Below, in pieces: positions 48,665 through 57,545 of a stretch of 64,000 bases of DNA; the stretch's first letter is position 1, and every line of letters begins with the position of its first letter. The notes under the pieces were generated by a model that saw only the letters and a program-made list of their open reading frames with translations, did not search any database and had not been told where the DNA came from. The stretch comes from an uncultured Eisenbergiella sp. (GTDB taxonomy: Bacteria; Bacillota; Clostridia; Lachnospirales; Lachnospiraceae), in contig CAJUEL010000019.1 of assembly GCA_910585455.1 (NCBI GenBank), forward strand, positions 1-64,000. Reading direction: 5' to 3'. The position numbers and the translations under genes were made by a program.

Positions 48665-48949
48665 ATGCAAACACAGAATTCTGCACCATCCTGGATGGAC
48701 GATCCCTCCCTTAAGGATATTCCCAGACAAAAGCTGGATTTTTTACAAAAGCTCGTCTTTGAAAGCAAAAATCTCTCCCAGAAGGAGCTGCTTCCCTTTC
48801 TGATGGCTCTCGCCCAGAGAAGCCGGGACGCACAAATCTCCTTTTCACCGGATGAGATGAACGCCATCATCACAGCGATCAAGGCTGTCAGCACGCCGGA
48901 TGAAATTAACAAAATGAATCAGCTTATGAAGCTGATGTCCAAAAAATAA
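48665..48949 (+). CDS. uncharacterised helical protein, 94 aa
   Basis: A 94-residue, all-helical soluble protein (PRQKLDFLQKLVFESKNL, KELLPFLMALAQRSRDAQ, MNAIITAIKAVSTPDEINKM). No motif is recognised. It lies 56 bases after the 215-residue gene in the same direction and shares its size class and helical character; the QLMKLMSKK tail is echoed by the hydrophobic C-terminal helix of that protein, so the two may bind each other. AATGGAGAAATTATC precedes the ATG. Confidence 0.75.
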   Translation: MQTQNSAPSWMDDPSLKDIPRQKLDFLQKLVFESKNLSQKELLPFLMALAQRSRDAQISFSPDEMNAIITAIKAVSTPDEINKMNQLMKLMSKK

Positions 48950-48986
48950 ATGAATTCTGAAAAATAAGCTTTCTGTTTGCCATCAA

Positions 48987-49022
48987 CAATAGAATTCACG
49001 CTCTGCGAGAATTCTATTGTCA
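48987..49022. terminator. 12-bp hairpin between the 94-aa gene and sufB
   Basis: ACAATAGAATTC/GAATTCTATTGT (48987-48998 with 49010-49021) with an 11-base loop. It has no T run, so its role as a terminator is uncertain; it lies between two convergent genes. Confidence 0.5.
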
Positions 49023-49035
49023 TGAATAAAATGCA

Positions 49036-49070
49036 GAGGGATTTTCGCGCCGTCAGCGCAAAAATCCCTC
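49036..49070 (-). terminator. terminator overlapping the sufB stop codon
   Basis: GAGGGATTTT.GCGC and its complement (49036-49070) form a stem whose loop contains the sufB stop (49053-49055). On the minus strand TGCATTTTATT follows. Confidence 0.7.
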
Positions 49071-49970
49071 CACGATCTTTTCCTCAGCCTCCTGCTCCGA
49101 AAGCCCCAGCGTCATCAGCTTGATGATCTGCTCTCCTGCAATCTTCCCGATCGCGGCTTCATGAATCAGGGCGGCATCCGGATGATTTGCCGCAAGCTCC
49201 GGCACAGCGCTTATTTTGGCGCTGTCCATGATGATCGCATCGCATTCCGTATGCCCGCTGCACACCGCGTTGCCGATTAATCTGGAACAAAACTTCTGGT
49301 AGGATTCCTCCTTTGCCACGGAACGGGATATGATGTTCGCGCCGCTGCCCTCTCCGTCCAGATACACGTCAAAGTAGCTCTCCGCCTGCTGTTTTCCGTG
49401 CGTCATAAGCCGTTCCATCACCACAAGCTTCGCCCCCTCCTTCAGCCTGGCAGTCGTTTTCCTGACCGTGGAATCTACGCCCTTGATCTGGACGGTATCC
49501 ATTTCCATATAGCTGTCTGCATCCATTTCCACGATCGTCTCCGGATTCATGATGCGCTCACCAGACCCGTCGCCGGAGCCATAATGCTTTTCCACATATT
49601 TTACCTTCGCATTTTTCCCAATGAAGAAGCTATGGATGCCGTCATGCTTGCTGGCATCATTTCCCGCGTTGTGAATGCCGCAGCCCGCCACAATCGTCAC
49701 GTCGCAGTCATCCCCCACATAAAAATCATTATACACCACTTCCGTAAGGCCGGACTGACTGATGACGACCGGAATATGCACGCTCTTCTTCTTCGTGCCG
49801 GGCCTGATTCTGACCACAAGCCCTTTCCCGTCCTTGCGCGTTCCGATCTCAATTTCTTCCGTAGAGCTCCGTCCGATGCTCTGTCCGTTTTCCCTGATAT
49901 TATAAGCGCCCTCCGGAATCCCGTGCAGCTCTGCCACCTCTTCCAGAATCCGCTGTGTGATCTCATTCAT
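49053..49970 (-). CDS. SufB/SufD-family scaffold protein (minimal SUF/SMS system)
   Basis: A 305-residue SufBD protein, shorter than classical SufB. The beta-helix core (VVYNDFYVGDDCDVTIVAGCGIHN, KVKYVEKHYGSG, MEMDTVQIKGVDSTVR) and the C-terminal AAIGKIAGEQIIKLMTLGLSEQEAEEKIVEGFL, which interacts with SufC, are clear. It assembles iron-sulfur clusters with SufC. Only a SufC-SufB pair is present here, without SufS, SufU or SufE, matching the minimal SMS type described in archaea and Clostridia. It lies four bases after sufC. Confidence 0.92.
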   Translation of the reverse strand: MNEITQRILEEVAELHGIPEGAYNIRENGQSIGRSSTEEIEIGTRKDGKGLVVRIRPGTKKKSVHIPVVISQSGLTEVVYNDFYVGDDCDVTIVAGCGIHNAGNDASKHDGIHSFFIGKNAKVKYVEKHYGSGDGSGERIMNPETIVEMDADSYMEMDTVQIKGVDSTVRKTTARLKEGAKLVVMERLMTHGKQQAESYFDVYLDGEGSGANIISRSVAKEESYQKFCSRLIGNAVCSGHTECDAIIMDSAKISAVPELAANHPDAALIHEAAIGKIAGEQIIKLMTLGLSEQEAEEKIVEGFLR

Positions 49971-49974
49971 GCGT

Positions 49975-50700
49975 TCAGCCCTCCATCGCCTTACAGCCCC
50001 GGTTTACCGTTTTGCCAAGTATCTGCGGCAGAAGCTCCTCCCGGCTGCCGCATGCGGTCAGCTGCCCGTCCGCAATCATCATGATTTCATCCGCAATGTT
50101 CAAAATCCGTTCCTGATGGGAAATGATGAGGATGGAACCGTGATTTTCCCGATGCAGCTTCTCAAAAACAGAAATCAGCTTCTGAAAGCTCCACAGGTCG
50201 ATCCCCGCCTCCGGCTCGTCAAAAACCGTCAGCTTCGTCCTGCGCGCCATCACCGTAGCGATCTCGATGCGCTTTAGCTCGCCCCCCGAAAGGCTGGCGT
50301 TCACCTCCCTGCGCACATAGTCCCTGGCGCACAGTCCCACCTCGGAAAGATACCGGCAGGCCTCCTCCACGGACATCTTCTCCCCGCTCGCCAGCTGAAT
50401 CAGGTCGAACACCGTGATGCCCTTAAACCGGACCGGCTGCTGGAACGCATAGCTGATCCCCAGCCTGGCCCGCTCTGTCACGGACAGCTCCGTGATATCC
50501 TCCCCGTTAAAAAGAATCTTCCCTTCACAGGGCTTCTCAATGCCCGCGATCACCTTCGCCAGGGTGGACTTTCCGCCGCCATTTGGTCCCGTGATCACCG
50601 TAAATTTGTTGTCTTCCAGCTTTAAGCTGATATTTTTTAAAATGTCCTTCTGTTGACTGTCCTGAGACACGCCAAAGGACACGTTTACAAGCTCCAGCAT
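49975..50700 (-). CDS. sufC: SufC ATPase
   Basis: A 241-residue ABC ATPase of the SufC type. Walker A is GPNGGGKSTLAK, the signature LSGGELKRIEIATV, Walker B VFDEPEAGIDLWSFQ and the histidine loop IISHQERIL. It powers the Fe-S scaffold encoded by the next gene. AGGAGGAGGGCAT precedes the ATG, and a promoter lies at 50771-50799. The gene sits 194 bases from the end of hairpin element copy 3. Confidence 0.95.
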   Translation of the reverse strand: MLELVNVSFGVSQDSQQKDILKNISLKLEDNKFTVITGPNGGGKSTLAKVIAGIEKPCEGKILFNGEDITELSVTERARLGISYAFQQPVRFKGITVFDLIQLASGEKMSVEEACRYLSEVGLCARDYVRREVNASLSGGELKRIEIATVMARRTKLTVFDEPEAGIDLWSFQKLISVFEKLHRENHGSILIISHQERILNIADEIMMIADGQLTACGSREELLPQILGKTVNRGCKAMEG

Positions 50701-50770
50701 ATGCCCTCCTCCTGCCGTTTATCGCCGCACAGACATGATCCGTAACGCATCGCCGTACGGGCTCATTCGC

Positions 50771-50799
50771 ATTATAAAGCATTCCTCCAAAAAATACAA
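50771..50799 (-). promoter_or_regulatory. promoter of the sufCB operon
   Basis: On the minus strand TTGTAT (50794-50799), 17 bases and TATAAT (50771-50776), about 70 bases before sufC. No Fur- or IscR-like site could be recognised around it. Confidence 0.65.
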
Positions 50800-50893
50800 A
50801 TATTCCGCCCCATTCTTTAGAAAAAATTCATATTGCATACTGTCAGCACGATTTCTCCTGTTCAAACTGCTGCGATTGTGGAGCAGCTTTTCA

Positions 50894-51213
50894 CGGAATG
50901 GAGAGAATGGCTGGAAGAGCAGCAGGAGGTGTCAGGGCGCGGACAGACGGGCGGACGGCAGGTACAGGCTGTTTCCGGTCGCTTTATCCGGAGCGGAGAA
51001 ATTCCCAAAATGACAGGGGATTCCTGCCACAGGGCGCAATACTGTCTGAACGAAGTGAGTTCATTGCGCCCTGTGGCGTTTTGGAATCTCCGGCCATTTT
51101 GTGGAATTTCCCGTTCCGGATATCGCGACCGGAAACAGCCTGTGCCTGCCGTCCGCCCGTCTGTCCGCGCCCTGGCGCCTCCTGATGCTCTTCCGGCCGT
51201 TCTCTCCATTCCG
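50894..51213 (-). repeat. long hairpin element, copy 3 (opposite orientation)
   Basis: A 320-bp inverted repeat, perhaps extending to about 50886-51221, between sufC and a GNAT gene. It is inverted relative to copies 1 and 2: the apical loop reads ACTGTCTGAACGAAGTGAGT on the plus strand (51041-51060), the complement of the loop in the other copies. Core, clamp (GCCACAGGGCGC) and one-sided four-base bulge are shared; the outer stem is unrelated to those of copies 1 and 2. In the orientation of copies 1 and 2 it starts about 12-20 bases after the GNAT stop codon. Confidence 0.9.
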
Positions 51214-51232
51214 AAAAAAGCGGCGGCTACGG

Positions 51233-51658
51233 CTATTGAAGTAATTTGTACATGTAGTAACGTTGGTGGCCTTTGGGCATGTCCGGCAGGGTTCCGAATA
51301 CCTGATAGCCCTGCTTTTCATAAAATTCCCGCGCCTGAAAGTCGAAGGTGTCCAGCTGCGCCATGTAGCAGTCGTGACGCAGCGCTTCTTTTTCCACCTC
51401 CGCAAGGAGCCTCTGCGCAATACCCATTTTCCGGCAGTCCTCCCTCACCCAGACCGTTTCTACGCTCAGCACCCTCCAAAGCATGCTGCACGCCAGCACG
51501 CCGCCTAAAAGCTGTCCGCTTTCATCCTTCGCGCAGCGGCAGATTTTGATAAACGGCTCTGCCTGCGCAGGCGGCACCTGTCCCAGATTATAGGCCATCA
51601 GTTCATCATCCAACGCTTCCTCTTCTTCTCTGTCCGGAATTGCAATCTCATACTCCAT
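51233..51658 (-). CDS. GNAT N-acetyltransferase
   Basis: A 141-residue acetyltransferase. The acetyl-CoA signature is REDCRKMGIAQRLLAEVEKEA (the Q/R-x-x-G-x-A/G type, here KMGIAQRL), followed by TFDFQAREFYEKQGYQVFG, the standard fourth motif. The N-terminus (IPDREEEEALDDELMAYN) is typical of YjaB/ElaA-like single-domain proteins. The start at 51658 follows AGGTGG; a longer frame begins at 51703. It stops just outside hairpin element copy 3. Confidence 0.9.
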   Translation of the reverse strand: MEYEIAIPDREEEEALDDELMAYNLGQVPPAQAEPFIKICRCAKDESGQLLGGVLACSMLWRVLSVETVWVREDCRKMGIAQRLLAEVEKEALRHDCYMAQLDTFDFQAREFYEKQGYQVFGTLPDMPKGHQRYYMYKLLQ

Positions 51659-51731
51659 TTTGTTTTCCACCTGCTTTGCTTTCTTCACGGTTTTGGGAAA
51701 CATCCGCTTTTGCTTTTTCCATGCATGTACT

Positions 51732-54167
51732 CTACCAAAGCACCTCTACCGTGATCTTTTCCCCCGGAACGAAGGCATAATCCACATGATCTCCCTCTGG
51801 CGTCTTCACCTGCCCGTTAATCCTGAAGGAAGAAAACTCTTTCCTGTATCTCAATGTCAAAATCTGCTCCCGGTTGGACGTAAGCTCTGCACGCATCCCT
51901 GTTGAATCCCAGACAAGAGACTCCAGTCTGGCCCAGGTGTACAGCCATATACCCCGGATACTTCCCTCCGGCAGCTCCTTTGGCATCGCCGGCAAAAACT
52001 CTACCGTACCGGGCGCTGAAAACACACACATCTCCAGAAGGATCGCCGGCATAGCACCCTGCAAGTCTGGAAAGGGCGCGTAGTACGGAAAGTGCCGGGT
52101 TGACAGCGCATTGGTCACATACCCATGGCACAGAAGATAGGTGAGATTCTGTACCATCTCCTCCACATCCTTTAAACGAATTGCCGACAGCACCCTGTGA
52201 ATCACACCATGGGCAGAATCATCCTGTAGGGATCGCTTGCGATTAGAAATCAACATTGCCTTCGCCAGATATGGTTGATCCTCCCATGTGACATAATGCC
52301 CCGGCCACAGGTCATAATGATGGGACACATGGCGGTGGTTATAATTTTCCGGAATGCCAGACCATGCCCACTCCTTTAACCCTCCTTCCTCATCCAAAAG
52401 ATAAAGGGGAAGCTCCTCCCGCTGCCTCTGCCAGCGGGACATATTATCCTGCCTGATCCCCAACAGTTTACAGGCGTACATCAGATTGTCCAGAACCTCC
52501 CGGCAAATCATGATATCCATCATGGAATTAATCCGGGTCGCATAAGTAGTCGTTGCTCCTGCGAACACAGGGGTAGGATTCTCCGGCGAGAAGGACGGAT
52601 AGAAAATGGAATGTCCTTCTGCATCCCTGTCACAGGCATAGTCCTCATAGAACAGCGCAATCTCCTCAAGAGCCGGTACCACCCTCTCCGCCAGAAATTT
52701 TTCATCACCGGTGACCAGATAATATCCCCAAAACTCATTGTAGATCCATCCCAGGCACCCCGTCCAGCAATAATGAGGATACGCCTTTGAAAAGTGATAA
52801 TACAAACCCGAATCGTAATCACAGTGGACGCTTGCCAAAAGTCCCCGCGCGCCGAAAAGCTTTCTGGCGTTAGTCCTGAAATCCTCAAATTTCGTCTCAT
52901 AATACCGGAAATACACATCCATTTCATCAAACAACCCCGTGTTGTTACCGGCACAAACCTGCAAATTGGTATTGATATTATGCTGCCCATAGAAGGGCGG
53001 CAGCTCCCCGGTATCCGTGATCTGATAAAAACGCCCCATGTCGTACAGCTTGTTCAACATCATCGGATCCAGCTCCTTCTCCGTATGGGTACGAAGCAGC
53101 AGCTCTTCGGAGGAAAGCGCATAGTCCTCTGCATCCCCCAGACAAATTTCCGAACGTTCCATCCGCTCCCCCAGACAGGCGCGGTTTCCAGCCAGAATCT
53201 CCTCAAAATCTGCTGAAAAATCCTGTACCGTGCTCACCAGCTCCTGAGCATTTCCAAAAGAAAAATCCTTTTCACAGCGCGCCGTCTTTGCCAGCAGAGT
53301 CACGCTGTCCGCCCCCTGGATGTGAAAGCCCTCTCCGGTCCGCTCCACGCGTCCGCCCTGACAAACCAGACGCAGCACAGAGACACAGCCCTTCCGTCCG
53401 TACTCAGGGCAATATGCCGTCTCCAGAATCAACAAATCCCCATCTGCTGAAATCCTTTCCGTACATTTCTCTGGAGCCTGCAAAACGCCCATGCGCATCC
53501 TCTCACCGCCACTCCTTCTGGCACGCTCCAGTGGTGAAATCACCCTGAGCTCTGCGTCAATGCCTTTCGACGGTCCGGACAGACGGATCACCTGCATATC
53601 CCCCCGCCAGGCAACCACAGCCTCCCTTTTAAAGGCGCCCAGGGCGTTCTCCCACATAACCGTAATGCAACCGGTGAGCATATCCAGAAAGCGCAAATAA
53701 TTTTTCGTCCCCTGCTGCCCGGGCTGGAGGATTTCCAGTTCAAAAGCATTATGACAGTGTGGGGAGCCTATCGGATATATGCTCTGCTCCTGCTGTTCTT
53801 TAAAAGGCGCATAGTTTGGGTCATTCAGCCGGGTGCGTTCAGCCAGCTCACCCGCCTCCTCGAATTTATTCTCTAAAAGAAGTTTCCGCACCTTCGGCAT
53901 AATCCCGGTAAAATCCGGGGGCTGTGGCGTTTTCGCCCAAAGCGGCTCATAGAGAAGCTCCTGGGAAAAGACGACCAGTTCACAGTACGGATCCCCCTCC
54001 ACGCTGATCCGCTGCCGTCCGTTCCCGGTGGTAAGCGCATCACCGTTTTGTGCAGCCGGATACAGACTACATACATTTCGCCCTGGCAAAATTCTTTTCC
54101 GCTCTGCAAGCGGCATGGGCTGATAAGGGAACTGATGTGGAACCGGTATTTCTATTTTCTGTGTCAT
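51732..54167 (-). CDS. glycoside hydrolase family 95 (alpha-L-fucosidase/galactosidase)
   Basis: An 811-residue GH95 enzyme removing alpha-L-fucose or L-galactose from glycans by inversion. The central catalytic (alpha/alpha)6 barrel has GQHNINTNLQVCAGNNTGL, with the N-x-N pair that binds and activates the water, and HRHVSHHYDLWPG. The C-terminal FLPAMPKELPEGSIRGI is a hallmark of the family. There is no signal peptide, so it acts inside the cell on imported oligosaccharides. It lies 32 bases after the LacI gene and belongs to the hemicellulose locus. Confidence 0.88.
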   Translation of the reverse strand: MTQKIEIPVPHQFPYQPMPLAERKRILPGRNVCSLYPAAQNGDALTTGNGRQRISVEGDPYCELVVFSQELLYEPLWAKTPQPPDFTGIMPKVRKLLLENKFEEAGELAERTRLNDPNYAPFKEQQEQSIYPIGSPHCHNAFELEILQPGQQGTKNYLRFLDMLTGCITVMWENALGAFKREAVVAWRGDMQVIRLSGPSKGIDAELRVISPLERARRSGGERMRMGVLQAPEKCTERISADGDLLILETAYCPEYGRKGCVSVLRLVCQGGRVERTGEGFHIQGADSVTLLAKTARCEKDFSFGNAQELVSTVQDFSADFEEILAGNRACLGERMERSEICLGDAEDYALSSEELLLRTHTEKELDPMMLNKLYDMGRFYQITDTGELPPFYGQHNINTNLQVCAGNNTGLFDEMDVYFRYYETKFEDFRTNARKLFGARGLLASVHCDYDSGLYYHFSKAYPHYCWTGCLGWIYNEFWGYYLVTGDEKFLAERVVPALEEIALFYEDYACDRDAEGHSIFYPSFSPENPTPVFAGATTTYATRINSMMDIMICREVLDNLMYACKLLGIRQDNMSRWQRQREELPLYLLDEEGGLKEWAWSGIPENYNHRHVSHHYDLWPGHYVTWEDQPYLAKAMLISNRKRSLQDDSAHGVIHRVLSAIRLKDVEEMVQNLTYLLCHGYVTNALSTRHFPYYAPFPDLQGAMPAILLEMCVFSAPGTVEFLPAMPKELPEGSIRGIWLYTWARLESLVWDSTGMRAELTSNREQILTLRYRKEFSSFRINGQVKTPEGDHVDYAFVPGEKITVEVLW

Positions 54168-54199
54168 ACTCTCCTCCGTTTTCTTTTACGTTTTTGACT

Positions 54200-55312
54200 T
54201 TACCCCTCCTTTGGCCATACGGAATCCCCAAAAACCATGGTACAAGGCACCCATGTCTTACTGTACCCTGCAACTCCGCCTATACCGACCTTATGCATAT
54301 GCGTATCGTCTTTCCCCTCCGCACCATTCTCCTGCCCCATTCCTTCCGCTTCCCTCTCCACCATGCCAATAACCCGCTCTGCCGCCTGCCGTCCGATCTC
54401 GCTTAAAGGCAGCTCATTGGTGGTGAGGCGGGGATGCAGGTACGAGGACTCGCTCATATTGTCATATCCTGCCACTGAAACATCCCGGCCCACCGCAATC
54501 CCATGCTCGTAAAAGTAATCGTATACCCCGCCCGCCATCTGGTCATTCATGCACCAGATCGCCGAAACCCCTGTGGCAAGCAGTGCCTCCGCATTCCCGT
54601 AGCCGGACTCCCTCTGCCAGGTGCCGTGCAAAAGCCATCTGGGATTGTAAGGAATATTCGCCTCAAACAATGCCCGCTGAAAGCCCTCCAGCCGCAGCCG
54701 GGAGTGCATATTGCTGGCAACCCCGGCCAGAACGCCGATCTTTTTATGTCCCATTGCAATCAGATACTTCCCCATCTCATACCCGCCGGCTTCATCATCA
54801 ATCAAAATGGAGGGAAAACGCCCATTCTCCGATTCCGCGTAAGCAATCACAGTGGGGATTGTATAGGATTTTGGAAAGCAGCGGATCACTCTCCCGTGCC
54901 CCGCCACATAGATGGCGCCGTCCACTTTAATGGACTCCAGCTCCTGCAGCGCGGGAACCACCACGCTTTCCAGCTTCTCCTCATCCTGATACCAGGTATC
55001 CTGCCATCTGTCGTAAAGGCGCAGATTGAGCAGGATCGTCCGGTATCCCCGCACCTCGCACTGCTTCATGATCATCTCGACGATGAGCGGCGTCGTGAAC
55101 TGACACAAATCCTCCACGATAACGCCGATCAGGCGGGAATTCTGCCGGCGTATGCTGGCCGCCAGATAGTTGGGATGATATCCGGTCCGGTTTACTGCCT
55201 CCCAGACCCGGCGGCGGGACTCCTCCCCCACATTCGGCTTATTATTCAGAACATTGGATACCGTGCTCGCTGACACGCCGCATATTTTGGCAATTTCTTT
55301 TACTGTAACCAC
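54200..55312 (-). CDS. LacI-family transcriptional repressor
   Basis: A 370-residue LacI/GalR regulator. The DNA-binding domain starts VTVKEIAKICGVSASTVSNVLNNKPNVGEESRRRV, with the hinge GYHPNYLAASI. The periplasmic-binding-like effector domain follows (GVIVEDLCQFTTPLIVEMIM, IPYNPRWLLHGTWQRESG, LPLSEIGRQAAERVIGM). The start is a GTG at 55312 behind GGAGAGATTTCTGC. Flanked by GH95 and GH120-like genes, it probably represses this locus in the absence of the sugar. A LacI-type operator at the window end (63985-64000) is a candidate target. Confidence 0.94.
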   Translation of the reverse strand: MVTVKEIAKICGVSASTVSNVLNNKPNVGEESRRRVWEAVNRTGYHPNYLAASIRRQNSRLIGVIVEDLCQFTTPLIVEMIMKQCEVRGYRTILLNLRLYDRWQDTWYQDEEKLESVVVPALQELESIKVDGAIYVAGHGRVIRCFPKSYTIPTVIAYAESENGRFPSILIDDEAGGYEMGKYLIAMGHKKIGVLAGVASNMHSRLRLEGFQRALFEANIPYNPRWLLHGTWQRESGYGNAEALLATGVSAIWCMNDQMAGGVYDYFYEHGIAVGRDVSVAGYDNMSESSYLHPRLTTNELPLSEIGRQAAERVIGMVEREAEGMGQENGAEGKDDTHMHKVGIGGVAGYSKTWVPCTMVFGDSVWPKEG

Positions 55313-55462
55313 GCAGAAATCTCTCCTTACCTTTTGGGACTCTGCCACTTCCCGGCAGTCCATGATAACTTTCTCTTTGTAAACGCGCAGATCTGTCCGA
55401 ACTGTCATTTCTCTTCTGAATTATAATTTACCATTTTCCGGGAATTCTGTCGATCATGAATT

Positions 55463-57460
55463 TTATAAATTCCGGGGATCGATGGGATATGCCACCCCCG
55501 CCGTAAAGGCTGCGGCCGGTCCCGGGATCCGAAAGCCCGACTTCTGCGCCTCGTCTCCGAAAAGATCTGTGCCATACAGCACTTCTCCGTCCACCTTCGC
55601 CGCATCGGACAGAACCTCCTGCGGCACCGGACGCAAATCCTCCACCGACATTGCAAAATCACGACGCCCGATCTCTCTGCCCGAACCCGGAATGGGATCG
55701 GCGGCCGATTTAAATTTCAGGGTGTAAGCATCGGTATCCACCTCCATATCGAACCATCCCTCCTGCCCCTCCAGGTCAAAGCCCAGAAATTCCTTCCAGG
55801 CGGGCAGATGGAGCAGCATCTCAGGAGCGGGATACAGAATCCGCAAATACCCGCCCTGCATTTTGACATAGGCATTCCCTTCCGCAGCATTATCCGCCGT
55901 TGGAAACTTGACAGCCGCCTCGCCGCAGTCGTAGAAGAGATTTCCCACCACCGCTGCATCCCGGGAAGTGCCGCCCCGCTCCATACCGTGGGCCCGGAAA
56001 GCTACCGTTTTGGAAAAATATCCGGCGCTCCTGCATTTCCCGATCAGATTCCCCACAATCCGCAGATGATCCGTGCCTTCCCCATAAACCGCATATCCGT
56101 TCACCACATCCGGCTCCGTCAGCTTATACCAGCCCGAGGAGCCTGGCTCTACAGGCGCCTTTGCGGGATCAAACCGCCCTTCCACATTCCAGAAAATGTT
56201 ATGGTCGATCAGGTTGACGCCGTCCCGCGTACACTCAATAAACACCGCCTCCCGCTGCTCTATCCCGTCCAGAAACAGGTTGTTTGTGATGCGGTTGTTC
56301 TCGTTGCCGCAGTCCAGCCAGATATGATCCGCCCGCAGCGTATTTTTGAAAATATTCCGGCGGAACAGTCCGTTTACGCTGTTATGCAGCTTCATCCCCC
56401 CTGCTTCCCAGGACAGCTCCATCCTTTGCCAGCCTGTGCCCTCAATCAGATTGTCCTCCACCAGCATATGCGTGGCAAACAGCCCCGCGATGCCGCAGAC
56501 GCCGGCATCCTTTATGGTGCAGCCCCGAATCACGCTGTGACCGATGATCTGCCCCTCCTGAAATTCATGATGCCAGCATTCATTCCCGATATCGATGCCC
56601 ACCCCGTTGGACCAGTCAATGGTGCAGCCCTCGATCACCCAATGATGCCCTCTGTAGGCCGACACCGTGCCCCTCTGGGGAACCGGCGCGCCGGTTGCCG
56701 CGTGGGAAAAGGTTATATTTTTCACTTTTATATAAGATAGAAAAGGAGTCTGTGGCGCAAAACACTGCTCCCGGCAGGTAATCTCAATCAGGTGATTCTT
56801 TGGCGCATCATCCCCGGGCAGCCGGAAATGGATGGTCTGTCCGTTTGCCTCCACCCAATAAGAACCCTCCTGCTCCGCCATTTGATGATACAGCGCCATC
56901 TGCCGCAGGGGTTTCCCGTCGCAGAAAATCATTCCCCGGCGGTTTAGATAAGTGGTCATATCCGTTTTGTCATATTCGATGAATAGCCTGTCATGCAGAA
57001 TATTGACCGCACAAAATGGATTATAGCCCTGAAACATTTCAGGATGCAGCCTGTGCTCCCAGATCCGGACTGAGAAATCCCGCTTCTGGACCGGATTCGG
57101 CGCGCTGCGCCAGCCTGTGCTCTCCCGAAAATCGGTAATCACCTCGGAGGCCTTCACACAAACCTCCCCGTCTCCAAAAGCCTCATAGCAAATCATATGT
57201 TCTGCATCAACGCCGCCCTGCTTCGGACTTACGCATTCCCTGTACACGCCGGCATGGATCCGCACACAGGTTCCGGGCTGCGCGGCCTTTGCGGCCTGCG
57301 ATATTGTATGGTAGGGATGCGCCTCGCTGCCATCCTGCGCATCCCCTGTGCCTGTCACTCTCCCATCCACATACAAAATCCTGTCATAATGATTTTCTCT
57401 CTCCCAGAAATCAAACATCTCGCCATTTGGTAAAAGCGCTGTCGTATCCCTGCCCATCAT
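55463..57460 (-). CDS. right-handed parallel beta-helix hydrolase, GH120-like (beta-xylosidase type)
   Basis: A 665-residue beta-helix protein without signal peptide. The N-terminus (DGSEAHPYHTISQAAKAAQPG, VRIHAGVYRECVSP) and the middle (EAGGMKLHNSVNGLFRRN, IWLDCGNENNRITNNLF, AVFIECTRDG) line up by memory with the GH120 beta-xylosidase of Thermoanaerobacterium. Its nucleophile Asp and acid/base Glu correspond here to the Asp of IWLD and the Glu of FIEC. It should trim xylose or a related sugar from imported oligosaccharides. Start ATG 57460 follows AAAGGA; other in-frame starts are 57457 and GTG 57466. It is followed by the LacI gene. Confidence 0.75.
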   Translation of the reverse strand: MMGRDTTALLPNGEMFDFWERENHYDRILYVDGRVTGTGDAQDGSEAHPYHTISQAAKAAQPGTCVRIHAGVYRECVSPKQGGVDAEHMICYEAFGDGEVCVKASEVITDFRESTGWRSAPNPVQKRDFSVRIWEHRLHPEMFQGYNPFCAVNILHDRLFIEYDKTDMTTYLNRRGMIFCDGKPLRQMALYHQMAEQEGSYWVEANGQTIHFRLPGDDAPKNHLIEITCREQCFAPQTPFLSYIKVKNITFSHAATGAPVPQRGTVSAYRGHHWVIEGCTIDWSNGVGIDIGNECWHHEFQEGQIIGHSVIRGCTIKDAGVCGIAGLFATHMLVEDNLIEGTGWQRMELSWEAGGMKLHNSVNGLFRRNIFKNTLRADHIWLDCGNENNRITNNLFLDGIEQREAVFIECTRDGVNLIDHNIFWNVEGRFDPAKAPVEPGSSGWYKLTEPDVVNGYAVYGEGTDHLRIVGNLIGKCRSAGYFSKTVAFRAHGMERGGTSRDAAVVGNLFYDCGEAAVKFPTADNAAEGNAYVKMQGGYLRILYPAPEMLLHLPAWKEFLGFDLEGQEGWFDMEVDTDAYTLKFKSAADPIPGSGREIGRRDFAMSVEDLRPVPQEVLSDAAKVDGEVLYGTDLFGDEAQKSGFRIPGPAAAFTAGVAYPIDPRNL

Positions 57461-57487
57461 CGTCACCATTCCTTTCCCATTCTTTTT

Positions 57488-57522
57488 AAAAACAGGGCGC
57501 TGCCCCGAAAGCTGCGCCCTGT
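57488..57522 (-). terminator. terminator after the sugar-binding lipoprotein gene
   Basis: ACAGGGCGC/GCGCCCTGT (57492-57500 with 57514-57522) with a 13-base loop, followed on the minus strand by TTTTTAAAAA. It separates the transporter transcript from the GH120-like gene, so the latter needs partial read-through or its own promoter. Confidence 0.85.
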
Positions 57523-57545
57523 ATGTTGCTATTACAGTATCATCC

